This document shows, piece after piece, positions 35,462 to 43,676 of a stretch of DNA of 64,000 nt. Position numbers and translations under genes: made by a program. Within the stretch, counting starts at the first letter, position 1, and each line of letters opens with the position of its first letter. This DNA is from Bacteroidota bacterium (GTDB lineage: Bacteria; Bacteroidota; JABWAT01): NCBI GenBank assembly GCA_013360915.1, contig JABWAT010000011.1, positions 1-64,000 of the forward strand, written 5' to 3'. The notes below the pieces were generated by a model. It did no database searches and was not told where the DNA came from. It saw nothing but the letters and a program-made list of their open reading frames with translations.

Positions 35462-36406
35462 ATGAAATTCATTGCCTATCTGTTTCCCATCCTCCTTTTT
35501 TCGGCATGTTCACCCGGTCTGGAAACCTCCCGCCCGACACCCGAGAACCGGGAAGCCAGCCTGAAAAGTCTGGTGGCCACCGAAATCCGGTTCGACAGTC
35601 TTTCCGTGTCTGGTGGACACAAGATGGCCTTCCTGCGATTTCTTGCCGATTCATCCATTCTGTTCCGGCCCGGACCCGTGAACGGAAAAAAATGGTATGC
35701 TGCCCAGAAGGAATCTAAAGGTACCCTGAAATGGACACCCGATCTGGCGGATGTATCCGCATCAGGCGATCTGGGCTATACGGTTGGTCCGTTTTCGTTT
35801 CAACCCGATACGATTCCCTGTTCCAACCGGATGGCTGGCTGTTCCTGGGGGTACTATGTGGGCATCTGGCAGCGTACCAATCCGGGCGACTGGAAACTGG
35901 TTCTGAATTACGGAGTCCGTTCGTCCCATGAGGAAAAAATTGAACATCCCGATATTCATCCGCTGGTGGTCCCGGATACCACCATGACACCGGGCCTGCC
36001 ACAGGCATGGACCATCGATTCGGTTTTTGCCTTAGAATCATCCTGGCCAGATACATCAAAGAAGGATAAATGGACGTTTAATGACCGGATGGTTGCAGCC
36101 ATGCATCCGCAGGCAAGTCTCTACCGGACCAATCAGCACCCGAAAAAGGTGGAGTTCAATAATCAGGATTTTGATTGGTTTATTTCTGGGACGGCCGGAT
36201 TTCCCACCATTGAACCCATGGGAGGTGCCATGTCGGCTGCCGGAGATCTGGCTTATACTTACGGGCTGATTACCGTGTATAACAGCAATTATGTGCCGTA
36301 TCCCGAGCCGTATTATTATGTGAACATCTGGCAGAAGGATTCATCGGGAAAGTTCCGCCTGATTTTTAATCTGGCCAACCGTCAGCCGGCGATGAAAAAG
36401 AAATGA
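35462..36406 (+). CDS. Lipoprotein with two NTF2-like (DUF4440-type) domains
   Basis: A 314-residue lipoprotein; the start at MKFIAYLFPILLFSACSPG gives a clean lipobox (FSAC), whereas the longer frame to 35312 adds a non-signal extension. Residues about 30-160 and 180-314 look like two copies of the same NTF2-like fold: an initial helix, then SAxGDLxYTxG and a closing YYVxIWQ...WKLVLN / YYVNIWQ...FRLIFN. DUF4440/SnoaL-like proteins bind small ligands or have isomerase-type activity; the function here is unknown. The stop overlaps the acetyltransferase start by four bases. Confidence 0.75.
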   Translation: MKFIAYLFPILLFSACSPGLETSRPTPENREASLKSLVATEIRFDSLSVSGGHKMAFLRFLADSSILFRPGPVNGKKWYAAQKESKGTLKWTPDLADVSASGDLGYTVGPFSFQPDTIPCSNRMAGCSWGYYVGIWQRTNPGDWKLVLNYGVRSSHEEKIEHPDIHPLVVPDTTMTPGLPQAWTIDSVFALESSWPDTSKKDKWTFNDRMVAAMHPQASLYRTNQHPKKVEFNNQDFDWFISGTAGFPTIEPMGGAMSAAGDLAYTYGLITVYNSNYVPYPEPYYYVNIWQKDSSGKFRLIFNLANRQPAMKKK

Positions 36407-36915
36407 GTAAGCAACCGGTTTACCGTCCGGTGACCCGGGCAGATTCGGACCGGCTCCAGAAACTTTACCGGGAAGTCGCCGCCTTCCCGGGTGGAATCGC
36501 CCGCCGTCCGGATGAAATCACCTCTTCCTGGTGCGATCAGGTGATTCTGCACTCCTCCACCCGGGGAATTTCACTTGCCATTGAAGATGAAGCCGGTGAC
36601 TTCCTGGCCGAGATTCATGGATGGAAACCAGGACCAGAGGCTTTTTCGCACGTGATCGGCGATGTGACCATGGCTGTGCATCTTTCGGCACAGGGAAAAG
36701 GGTTGGGCCGTCTGATTCTGAATGGCTTTATTGGGGAAATCCGTAAAAAATTCCCAGATGTGTGCCGCATTGAACTGGCCGTCAGGGAAAGCAACCGTCG
36801 TGCGCAGGAGTTGTACGCTTCTGTCGGATTTAAAAGAGAAGGGGTGCTCGAAAAACGGATTGTATCGGCAAAGGGAACCCTTGAATCGGATTACCTGATG
36901 GCACTGGTCTGGTAA
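36403..36915 (+). CDS. GNAT-family N-acetyltransferase
   Basis: A 170-residue acetyltransferase. The acetyl-CoA loop is VHLSAQGKGLGRLILNGF (Q/RxxGxG/A type), followed by ELAVRESNRRAQELYASVGFKREGVL, the usual C-terminal half of RimJ/RimL-like members. The acceptor (amine, antibiotic or protein N-terminus) cannot be told. It is coupled to the upstream lipoprotein gene and ends seven bases before the convergent microcompartment gene. Confidence 0.9.
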   Translation: MSKQPVYRPVTRADSDRLQKLYREVAAFPGGIARRPDEITSSWCDQVILHSSTRGISLAIEDEAGDFLAEIHGWKPGPEAFSHVIGDVTMAVHLSAQGKGLGRLILNGFIGEIRKKFPDVCRIELAVRESNRRAQELYASVGFKREGVLEKRIVSAKGTLESDYLMALVW

Positions 36916-36922
36916 CTGGTTC

Positions 36923-37483
36923 TCAGATCATGTCGCGCATGAGCTCGGGACGTGGTTGGGCAATGACCAGTTTATTTACCAGTGCACCTTTTTCAGTCAG
37001 AACCGCTGCCCCGGTTTCCACCGCAGTTTTTACCGAGGAAACATCGCCGGTAACTGAAAAAAACGCCTTCCCGCCCAAAGCCATGGCCAGCCGCAATTCA
37101 ATCAGATCGACCGACGCCGATTTCACAGCCTGATCGGCCGCTTCGATGAGTGCTGCAATGTTGAAGGATTCACAGATTCCCAATGCATCGAGGAAAGTGG
37201 CGGTGGACTGACCCGATATGCCACGAAGGACTGACGGGTCGACATTGGGAATGACGAAATGATCGATGAGAAAGAACTTCACTTCGGCGCAGGCATTTTC
37301 CACGGCAGTTTTCACCGCTGCAACTTCTCCCGAAATCAGCACCATGTATTTTCCCGAACAGATGGTACGTGAGAGCATCAGGTTTACGTTGGCCGATTTC
37401 AGCATCACATCGGCTGCCTGATAGCCGGCTGTAATGCTGCTGAGTTCAATGAGTCCGATCGATGTGGCAGGATAAGTGATCAT
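36923..37483 (-). CDS. pduT: Tandem-BMC-domain shell protein, PduT-like
   Basis: A 186-residue protein with two bacterial microcompartment domains: residues about 1-90 (SIGLIELSSITAGYQAADVMLKSA) and 95-186 (ALGICESFNIAALIEAADQAVKSA). Such proteins form pseudohexameric trimers in shell facets. TICSGKYMVLISG holds a Cys at the place of the Fe-S-binding Cys in PduT (CPGKY context), so an iron-sulfur cluster in the pore is likely. The start at 37483 is chosen because the fold begins there; the longer frame to 37639 lies inside the upstream gene. It follows the PduS-like gene by 37 bases. Confidence 0.88.
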   Translation of the reverse strand: MITYPATSIGLIELSSITAGYQAADVMLKSANVNLMLSRTICSGKYMVLISGEVAAVKTAVENACAEVKFFLIDHFVIPNVDPSVLRGISGQSTATFLDALGICESFNIAALIEAADQAVKSASVDLIELRLAMALGGKAFFSVTGDVSSVKTAVETGAAVLTEKGALVNKLVIAQPRPELMRDMI

Positions 37484-37520
37484 AAAACCAATTTCTTTTT
37501 CAGATTCTGAATGTTTCCGG

Positions 37521-38837
37521 TCAGGCCGGATTGATAATGAGCCATTTTGCGTTGATTTCACCAACGGTGCCGCTGATGCTGGCATGGATTCCGGCACCCA
37601 ATTGACCGGCGGGCGGACTGGCGAGCAAATCACCTGCACGGACCTTCTGGCCGGATTTTACCACCGCCTCTGCAGGAATGCCGGCGTGTTGCTTAAGTAG
37701 AATTTTTACGCTGCCGGCTGGCTGATTCCAGGTTTTCAGTGGGGTGTGATGATCAAATTCTTCGAGCCCGAGGCGTTTGATCAGCCGCTTTAACGGTACA
37801 CGACGGCCTTCCTTCATGGGGTGCACTTCAGGAGCAGTGGGTTGCTGAAATTTAAATCCCGACTGCCGGTTGGCCGCCTTTGACTGGTCGCAGGCTTCTT
37901 TTGGAAACAAGTCTTCCGGGCAGGCATAAAGTGTGCAGAGACCGCAGGCACAGCATAAATCAGCATAGGCATTCCACCGGTTATCCTCCGATCCGGTAAA
38001 ACCAAGCGACCGCATCACCTTGTGCGGCAGAACCTGATAACCCAACAGATATCGCGGACAGTAATCGGTGCAGTAACTGCACTGATCGCAGGCAGACTGC
38101 CCGATTTTATGCTTCACTTTATCGGGTAAGGACTTTCGTTCAATCAGACGGTGGGAACGTGGAAGCACAATCAGTCCGGCGGTTGTTTTTGTTACCACTT
38201 CCGTGAGGTCAAAGGTGAGTGATCCCATCATGACTCCGCCCACGAACACTCCCCAATCGGAGACCGTGGGTCCGCCTGCCATTCTGATCAGGGAGCCGAA
38301 ATCGGTTCCGATGGGAACCCAGGCCGAAAAGGGTTCTTTCACAGCACCGGTTACGCAGAGGAATTTTTGGGTAACTGATTTTCCTTCTGCTGCCATGCCG
38401 GCCTGAAAGCACGATTCGGTGTTGTTGACCACACAACCGACCTGAAGAGGAATGCCACCAGGCGGAATCAGCCGGCCGGTGGCCGCATAGACAATTTCGT
38501 ACTCATCACCCGACGGATAGAAATCACCCAATTCAAAAATGGTCATCCGGTCGTCGGGCAGTTCTTTCCGGATGGCATCGATGGCCGCTTTATTTTTCGA
38601 TTTGATGCAAAAAAATCCGCGCGAGGCACCAACCGATTCCATCATCCGGTAAGCTCCCCTGACGATCGGTCCGGGGAAGTGCACCATCAATTCGAAATCT
38701 TTATGAATAAGGGGTTCACATTCGGCCCCGTTTACCAGGAAGGTATCGGCCTTTGAATTGGCTTTGATGTGAGTGGGGAATCCGGCTCCTCCGGCTCCGA
38801 CCACTCCGGCAGCTTGTAACTGTTCAGTAAAGGTCAT
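37521..38837 (-). CDS. pduS: PduS/RnfC-like iron-sulfur flavoprotein of microcompartments
   Basis: A 438-residue protein resembling PduS, the cobalamin-reductase-type electron carrier, and the RnfC family. The N-terminal GVVGAGGAGFPTHIKA and VNGAECEPLIHKDFELM segments form the NADH/flavin-type region. Two Cys clusters follow (CDQCSYCTDYCP and CCACGLCTLYACPEDLFP), suitable for two 4Fe-4S centres. The C-terminus has a lipoyl-like sandwich (VKSGQKVRAGDLLASPPAGQLG). It would pass electrons across a shell through the PduT-like pore protein encoded next. The start at 38837 (MTFTEQLQAAG) is favoured; the frame is open to 38945 but would overlap a small gene. Confidence 0.87.
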   Translation of the reverse strand: MTFTEQLQAAGVVGAGGAGFPTHIKANSKADTFLVNGAECEPLIHKDFELMVHFPGPIVRGAYRMMESVGASRGFFCIKSKNKAAIDAIRKELPDDRMTIFELGDFYPSGDEYEIVYAATGRLIPPGGIPLQVGCVVNNTESCFQAGMAAEGKSVTQKFLCVTGAVKEPFSAWVPIGTDFGSLIRMAGGPTVSDWGVFVGGVMMGSLTFDLTEVVTKTTAGLIVLPRSHRLIERKSLPDKVKHKIGQSACDQCSYCTDYCPRYLLGYQVLPHKVMRSLGFTGSEDNRWNAYADLCCACGLCTLYACPEDLFPKEACDQSKAANRQSGFKFQQPTAPEVHPMKEGRRVPLKRLIKRLGLEEFDHHTPLKTWNQPAGSVKILLKQHAGIPAEAVVKSGQKVRAGDLLASPPAGQLGAGIHASISGTVGEINAKWLIINPA

Positions 38838-38898
38838 GCCGGAAGATACGGAACGGTCCGGATAAAGGGTAGATGGAACCGCGGTCTGTGCGGTCTGG

Positions 38899-39078
38899 TT
38901 ATTTTGCTGGTTCCCAATAACACCGTTTGGGAGATACAATAGCACCTTCCGTTTTAAGTTTGGTCATCAGTTTATCAACCTCTTTCCGGTCAATGCCGGT
39001 CAGGTCGGCGATTTGTCCGTTGCTGACGGGAGTCCCAGCCTTTTTCATGGCGTCGAGAATTCTGGCTTTGCTATCCAT
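38899..39078 (-). CDS. Small winged-helix-like protein (59 residues)
   Basis: A short gene reading [20 protein letters not shown]..., with helix-turn-helix spacing ([25 protein letters not shown]) and a C-terminal wing-like end [20 protein letters not shown] before the ATG is a good ribosome-binding site. It lies 61 bases upstream of the PduS-like gene on the same strand, so it probably heads the operon and may regulate it. The single Cys in SPKRCYW could serve as a redox or metal sensor; that is speculation. The fold assignment rests on pattern only. Confidence 0.75.
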   Translation of the reverse strand: MDSKARILDAMKKAGTPVSNGQIADLTGIDRKEVDKLMTKLKTEGAIVSPKRCYWEPAK

Positions 39079-39181
39079 GATGAAGTCCTTTTAAATGGAA
39101 AATTCAAGAATACAAAGGATTGGGAAAATGAAGAAAGCCGGGAGGATTAGAATTGGGTTAAAGCCGGGGATTGACGGGGAC

Positions 39182-40153
39182 CTATTCCTCCATCCGGACT
39201 TGTGTGGTATCACCCTTCCATCTGGAGTCGAGCCAATCACGGCTGATTCGGACCAGTCGTGATGTGAGGTCTTTTTTTCGTGGATGCATGTGACCTTCAT
39301 TGAGGTTAATGATGGAGGTGGGTCCGCTGGCCTGTGCCTGCATCCTGAGTGCCAGATCAAAGGGAATCAGATCATCCTGTTTACCATTGATAAATAACTT
39401 TTCCGCTTTCATCCCGGGCAGGTAAAGATCCGGATCGATGGGATGAATACTGAGGGCTGCCAGCCAGGAAACCGGTGTGCGTTGCCAGTCGGGGAGTTTT
39501 TTCATGTTGTGCCGGATAATGGCATACAAATCAGATCCGCCATACGCAATAACCGCCGGGCCTGTCGGAAGGTGTGCTTCTTCCATCAACCGGTAAGAAG
39601 CCGGAATAAAAAATGCACCGAAGGAGTAACCCAATACGGAAAGGGCGGTGGTATCGGCCCAGGATTGTCCTGCCGCCCAGTTCATGATGGTGGCCACCTG
39701 ACCGGGAACGGCCAGAATGGCATTCCGGATGGCAGGAATTTCTTCAATCACCGTTCCCTCGTACCAATAGGTGGGGCTGTACGGATATTCATAGGCCAGC
39801 AGGGCAACAGGTCCGTGCTGCTCAATGTAAGTGAGGCTGGCCCGGCCGATCTCCAATCCACCCAGAATCAGAACCACTGGAATCCGGCCGGAAAGTGAAT
39901 CGGGCAGAGAGACCGTCCATCGGATGGTATCCCCCGTTGAAACCGGCATGTCGTAATCGGTGTAAGTCCGGATATCTCCCGGCAGTTCAACGGAGTAGGG
40001 TGTTGGATTTTCGGTTGGCTGAAGTGAATAACCGGGACGGATAGCATCCAACGGATCGCGCACCAGTTGCCAGGAAATCCAGACCACTGCAGGAATCAGA
40101 AGGACCAGAAGAAAAAGTCCGGTCCAGGACAGATACCTGAGCAGACGTTTCAT
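39182..40153 (-). CDS. Alpha/beta-hydrolase, membrane-anchored
   Basis: A 323-residue protein with an N-terminal signal anchor (TGLFLLVLLIPAVVWISW) and an alpha/beta-hydrolase domain outside the membrane. The nucleophile elbow is LGYSFGA (Ser), the acid is in INGKQDDLIP and the His in NEGHMHP. VILGGLEIGR near residue 95 forms the oxyanion region. The substrate is not evident; peptidase or esterase types are possible. It starts five bases after the DUF2269-like gene. Confidence 0.8.
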   Translation of the reverse strand: MKRLLRYLSWTGLFLLVLLIPAVVWISWQLVRDPLDAIRPGYSLQPTENPTPYSVELPGDIRTYTDYDMPVSTGDTIRWTVSLPDSLSGRIPVVLILGGLEIGRASLTYIEQHGPVALLAYEYPYSPTYWYEGTVIEEIPAIRNAILAVPGQVATIMNWAAGQSWADTTALSVLGYSFGAFFIPASYRLMEEAHLPTGPAVIAYGGSDLYAIIRHNMKKLPDWQRTPVSWLAALSIHPIDPDLYLPGMKAEKLFINGKQDDLIPFDLALRMQAQASGPTSIINLNEGHMHPRKKDLTSRLVRISRDWLDSRWKGDTTQVRMEE

Positions 40154-40158
40154 GGGAA

Positions 40159-40596
40159 TCAGCCCCAGAGTTGCCTGACGACCATCAGAACAAGAATGAC
40201 CAGTTTAAGGGCGTGCTCGATCCCGTTGGCTACTGATAATTTACCGAGCAGAGCCTCTGAACGAAACGCATCGGCTTTGAGTTTTCTCCAGGTTGGGTAG
40301 GTCATTCCATGAGAAATTCCGAGGAGTACAATGGTCAGAAGCAACCCGATATGGATGCCCGGGTGAACGGCTTTAAACCCGCCCAGAACAAAAATCAGAA
40401 CAAATCCGGTAACAAACGTGATCAGACCTGACCATAAAGTCAGCCGGTTGAGCGCATCAATCCGGTTGGTCAGGCTGTTGGTTTCGCCGGCTGCAATGGC
40501 CGAGCGGATGTCGCGGCCCAGAAGAAGAGGGGCACCGATCCAGATGGCCATGGAAAAAACGTGAATGAGTTTCAGCAGCGGATACAGTAAGTCCAT
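40159..40596 (-). CDS. Four-helix integral membrane protein (DUF2269/CopD-like)
   Basis: A 145-residue protein with about four transmembrane segments, beginning PLLKLIHVFSMAIWIGAPLLLGR. Conserved His and Trp in the first helix and TLWSGLITFVTGFVLIFVLGG resemble DUF2269/CopD-like proteins, some of which bind heme or copper. GGGAG precedes the start. It is probably co-transcribed with the hydrolase that follows. Confidence 0.75.
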   Translation of the reverse strand: MDLLYPLLKLIHVFSMAIWIGAPLLLGRDIRSAIAAGETNSLTNRIDALNRLTLWSGLITFVTGFVLIFVLGGFKAVHPGIHIGLLLTIVLLGISHGMTYPTWRKLKADAFRSEALLGKLSVANGIEHALKLVILVLMVVRQLWG

Positions 40597-40665
40597 AGAG
40601 CTCCCGGTTTTATTTCACCCCGATAAGTCAGAAATGGTCTGAATGGTTCCGGAAAGACCTGTTTA

Positions 40666-42606
40666 TCAGCGGAGAAAGACCAATTTTCCGGTCCGGACCA
40701 GATTCTGATGTTCCACATGTATGAAATAAATCCCGGAGGAACAGGAAACGCCCTGTTCATTTTTACCATTCCATCTGATCATGGAACCCGTCACATTCAG
40801 AGTGACGATTTTCTGACCGGTTACCGAATAAATGGCCGCAGAAATGGCCTCGCCGCTGTTTACTCCGCTCAGACCGATGTGAACTTCCGGATTGAAAGGA
40901 TTCGGCCAGATGGTATCAATCCTGAAACCGGTGGGCCTGTCCGGACTTTCCTCTGTGTGCGTGTGAATTCCATCGGTGATTTCAATGTCATCCAGCCAGA
41001 TAGTCTCACCCGTCATGGCTTTTTGTTCGGCCACAATTTCCAGTTTATCGATGGATTTCCAGTCGAACAATCCCTTCGGATCATGCCATGCATTTTCATC
41101 CCAGGAACCCGATTCCTGAAAAGAGGAAAGCGGAATCTTCACCGTTTTCCAGTCGGTTCCCCAGTTGACTGTGGGAGCTTGCAGAATAACCCGGTTCCGC
41201 CAGGGATGATCCCCCGTTCCTGTTTTGGTGTCGATGAATCTGACTTCCAGCTGATTGACACCTGCGGTTCCTTTGATCTTCATCTTCAGGTAATACCCGC
41301 CGGTCCTGAGTCTGGAAAAATCCCTGTTTCCTGCGAACCGGAATCCGAAGGTTCCGTATTGTGGCAGGTTTTTCATTTCGATGGCATGCATGCCGGTTCC
41401 TCCCGTATTTCGGGTATGAAGGGAAACCGTGCCAGTGGGGGACCAGCTGGTGTTATCCAGTCCATGATGAAGGAAATCACTGTAAATGGAAACCGGCAGC
41501 GTATCAGGTCGCTGAATCCAGGCTGTTTGGGGTGGGGCTGTGAATCCCAGCGCTTCAACCAGCGGCAGATTCAGATCATGATGGAACCGTTCGGCAGAAC
41601 CGGGAACGAACAGTCCGAATCCGCCCTGATAGTCCCAGATGGTCCAGGCGATGGAATCGGCTTCGAGTTGTTTCCGGACTGTTTCATACCAACGTGCCCG
41701 GTCATCGGTGGTTGAAAAATGGTTTAAAATGCCAAATTCACCACAATACAGAATCTGGTTTTTTGTGCGTCGGTAACTGGCAGGAATTTCCAATTTTTCC
41801 TGAACCCAGCTGTCTTTTCCTTCGTTTTTATAGTTGTTAAAGCTGGATTCAATCCAGGTTCCCTTATAAACATCCGGCAGCACCGGCATTCGTCCCGCAT
41901 CATAGGGGTAGGGAAGTCCGCCCAGATGTTCAAGTGACGGATCGGTCCAGTTGGCCCCCTGATGAGTCAGCAGAAACGGATCATAAAAATGAAACGTCAC
42001 GATTACCTTCGGATCGGTAAAAACCGGCAGGGTTGAAAGCTGATTATATGAATTGAAATCAACCGGACCGGCGATAATCCACCGGTCGGAATCAATGGCC
42101 CGGATGGCGGAAAGAACGTCATTCTGAATCAGATTCCACGTAGAAGCGCTGATTGCGTGCGGTTCATTCAGGATTTCGAAAACCACCTTTGGCCAGGATC
42201 CTTTATATCGGGTTGCGATGGATTTCCATGCTGGCTTCATCCAGTTGATCACTGTCGGAGGGGTGGGAATGGATGGATCGAACGTGTGGTTATCGACAAT
42301 CAGGTACAGGTCAAGGGAATCGGACCAATGAATCACCTGATCAAGAAAGAAAAGGAAGGTTGAATCGGGCTCATAGCCCGGGCCCGGACCCAACATCATC
42401 TGCAGGTCGATGGGCAGCCGGATGACATCGGCACCCAGGCTTTTTATTTCTTCGAAGGTGTGACGGTTATATTTTCCGAATGAAATGGTCTGTGGTGTGA
42501 CCCACTGAAACCATCCGGTCAGATTGACTCCGCGGTGAAAGGGAGGTTCCTGCGCCGCGGAGGAACCGGAAGCAAGTAATAAAACGGTCAGTATGAAGGA
42601 TTTCAT
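40666..42606 (-). CDS. Secreted GH5 endoglycanase with T9SS tail
   Basis: A 646-residue enzyme. The start at 42606 gives a signal peptide (MKSFILTVLLLASGSSAAQ); the longer frame to 42669 does not. Residues about 20-350 form a GH5 domain: FHRGVNLTGWFQWV, the acid/base Glu148 in FEILNEPHA and the nucleophile Glu290 in LYCGEFGI. A beta-sandwich region follows (about 380-550, with FDWKSIDKLEIVAEQKA) that looks like a CBM11/galactose-binding-type module. A T9SS tail (WPNPFNPEVHIGLSGVN) ends it. It should cut beta-glucan or mannan at the surface; specificity is not clear. Confidence 0.92.
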   Translation of the reverse strand: MKSFILTVLLLASGSSAAQEPPFHRGVNLTGWFQWVTPQTISFGKYNRHTFEEIKSLGADVIRLPIDLQMMLGPGPGYEPDSTFLFFLDQVIHWSDSLDLYLIVDNHTFDPSIPTPPTVINWMKPAWKSIATRYKGSWPKVVFEILNEPHAISASTWNLIQNDVLSAIRAIDSDRWIIAGPVDFNSYNQLSTLPVFTDPKVIVTFHFYDPFLLTHQGANWTDPSLEHLGGLPYPYDAGRMPVLPDVYKGTWIESSFNNYKNEGKDSWVQEKLEIPASYRRTKNQILYCGEFGILNHFSTTDDRARWYETVRKQLEADSIAWTIWDYQGGFGLFVPGSAERFHHDLNLPLVEALGFTAPPQTAWIQRPDTLPVSIYSDFLHHGLDNTSWSPTGTVSLHTRNTGGTGMHAIEMKNLPQYGTFGFRFAGNRDFSRLRTGGYYLKMKIKGTAGVNQLEVRFIDTKTGTGDHPWRNRVILQAPTVNWGTDWKTVKIPLSSFQESGSWDENAWHDPKGLFDWKSIDKLEIVAEQKAMTGETIWLDDIEITDGIHTHTEESPDRPTGFRIDTIWPNPFNPEVHIGLSGVNSGEAISAAIYSVTGQKIVTLNVTGSMIRWNGKNEQGVSCSSGIYFIHVEHQNLVRTGKLVFLR

Positions 42607-42746
42607 GATTGTCTGCAGTAAAGGGTTGGTCTTTGGTTCAGAATCAGCGAATGAATTCACCATTGTCAATTCCGGAAAACGGGTTTAGTCTACTTCCCGG
42701 AACTGTGATGGACTTTGACTGGTTCTCAGGCAATATCGGACATTTG

Positions 42747-42754
42747 TATCTCTG
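42747..42754 (+). promoter_or_regulatory. Candidate -7 element of the phosphodiesterase gene
   Basis: TATCTCTG (one mismatch to TAnnTTTG) ends 13 bases before the ATG at 42768. Confidence 0.35.
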
Positions 42755-42767
42755 AAAGAATAAAAAA

Positions 42768-43676
42768 ATGATTGGTCTGCATAAAACCCCTTTTAAAGGA
42801 TTGATTGCCGTTCTGATTTTGCTGGCTGGTCTTTCCTGCAGCCAGAAGCCACCCCAATCCGGGGGAAAAGTTGACTGGCAGGGTCATCGCGGGGCGCGGG
42901 GATTGGCTCCGGAAAACACCATTCCCTCCTTTCTCAAAGCACTGGATCTCGGTGTGAATACGCTGGAATTGGATGTGGTTATTTCAGCCGATTCAGTTGT
43001 GATGGTGTCTCATGAACCGTGGATGAATGCAGCCATCGCTTCCTGGCCCGACGGGCGCCCGGTATCTGAAACCGACGGACCTTCATTGAACCTGTACCGC
43101 ATGACAGCCGATTCCATTCAGAAATTTGATGTGGGCCGTCGGGGGAATCCGGAGTTTCCCGGGCAGGTGGCAATGCCCGCCATAAAGCCGTCCTTGTATC
43201 AGGTATTCGCTGCAACCGAAGCGTATCGTGTGGAAAAATCCCTTCCGAAAATGTTGTTTAACATTGAGATCAAATCCACCCCGGAAGGAGATGGTGTTTT
43301 TCATCCGCATCCCGATGAATTTGCCCGTCTGGTTGTCGATCAGATCCGCTGGACTGGATTCACCGATCGGGTGATTATTCAATCATTTGATCCGCGGGCC
43401 CTGGTTGCGGTTCACCGGTTAACCGAACAGATACCGCTTGCCTTGCTGGTGTGGGAAAAAAAATCGGTGTCAGATCATCTGAAATCCCTGCCCTTCATAC
43501 CAGATATCCTGAGTCCGCATTACAAACTGGTGACGCATGAACTGATCAGCGAGGCAAAAAAGAAGGGGATGAAAGTGATTCCCTGGACGGTCAATGAACC
43601 TGCCGATATGACCCGTCTGGTTGCTATGGGGGTGGATGGTATTATTACTGACTATCCCGACCGGATTCCGCGATGA
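42768..43676 (+). CDS. Glycerophosphodiester phosphodiesterase, lipoprotein
   Basis: A 302-residue envelope enzyme that splits glycerophosphodiesters into glycerol-3-phosphate and an alcohol. A lipobox-like end (LLAGLSC) follows the hydrophobic stretch. GDPD motifs are HRGARGLAPENTIPSF, LELDVVISADSVVMVSHEP (metal and catalytic residues) and VIPWTVNEPADMTRLVAMGVDGIITDYPD. Its stop is directly adjacent to the convergent regulator gene, with no terminator between. Confidence 0.93.
   Translation: MIGLHKTPFKGLIAVLILLAGLSCSQKPPQSGGKVDWQGHRGARGLAPENTIPSFLKALDLGVNTLELDVVISADSVVMVSHEPWMNAAIASWPDGRPVSETDGPSLNLYRMTADSIQKFDVGRRGNPEFPGQVAMPAIKPSLYQVFAATEAYRVEKSLPKMLFNIEIKSTPEGDGVFHPHPDEFARLVVDQIRWTGFTDRVIIQSFDPRALVAVHRLTEQIPLALLVWEKKSVSDHLKSLPFIPDILSPHYKLVTHELISEAKKKGMKVIPWTVNEPADMTRLVAMGVDGIITDYPDRIPR

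Noticed and set aside
40708-41715. Long open frame (335 codons) opposite the GH5 gene
   Set aside because: Antisense to a well-supported enzyme; no recognisable motif or ribosome-binding site.
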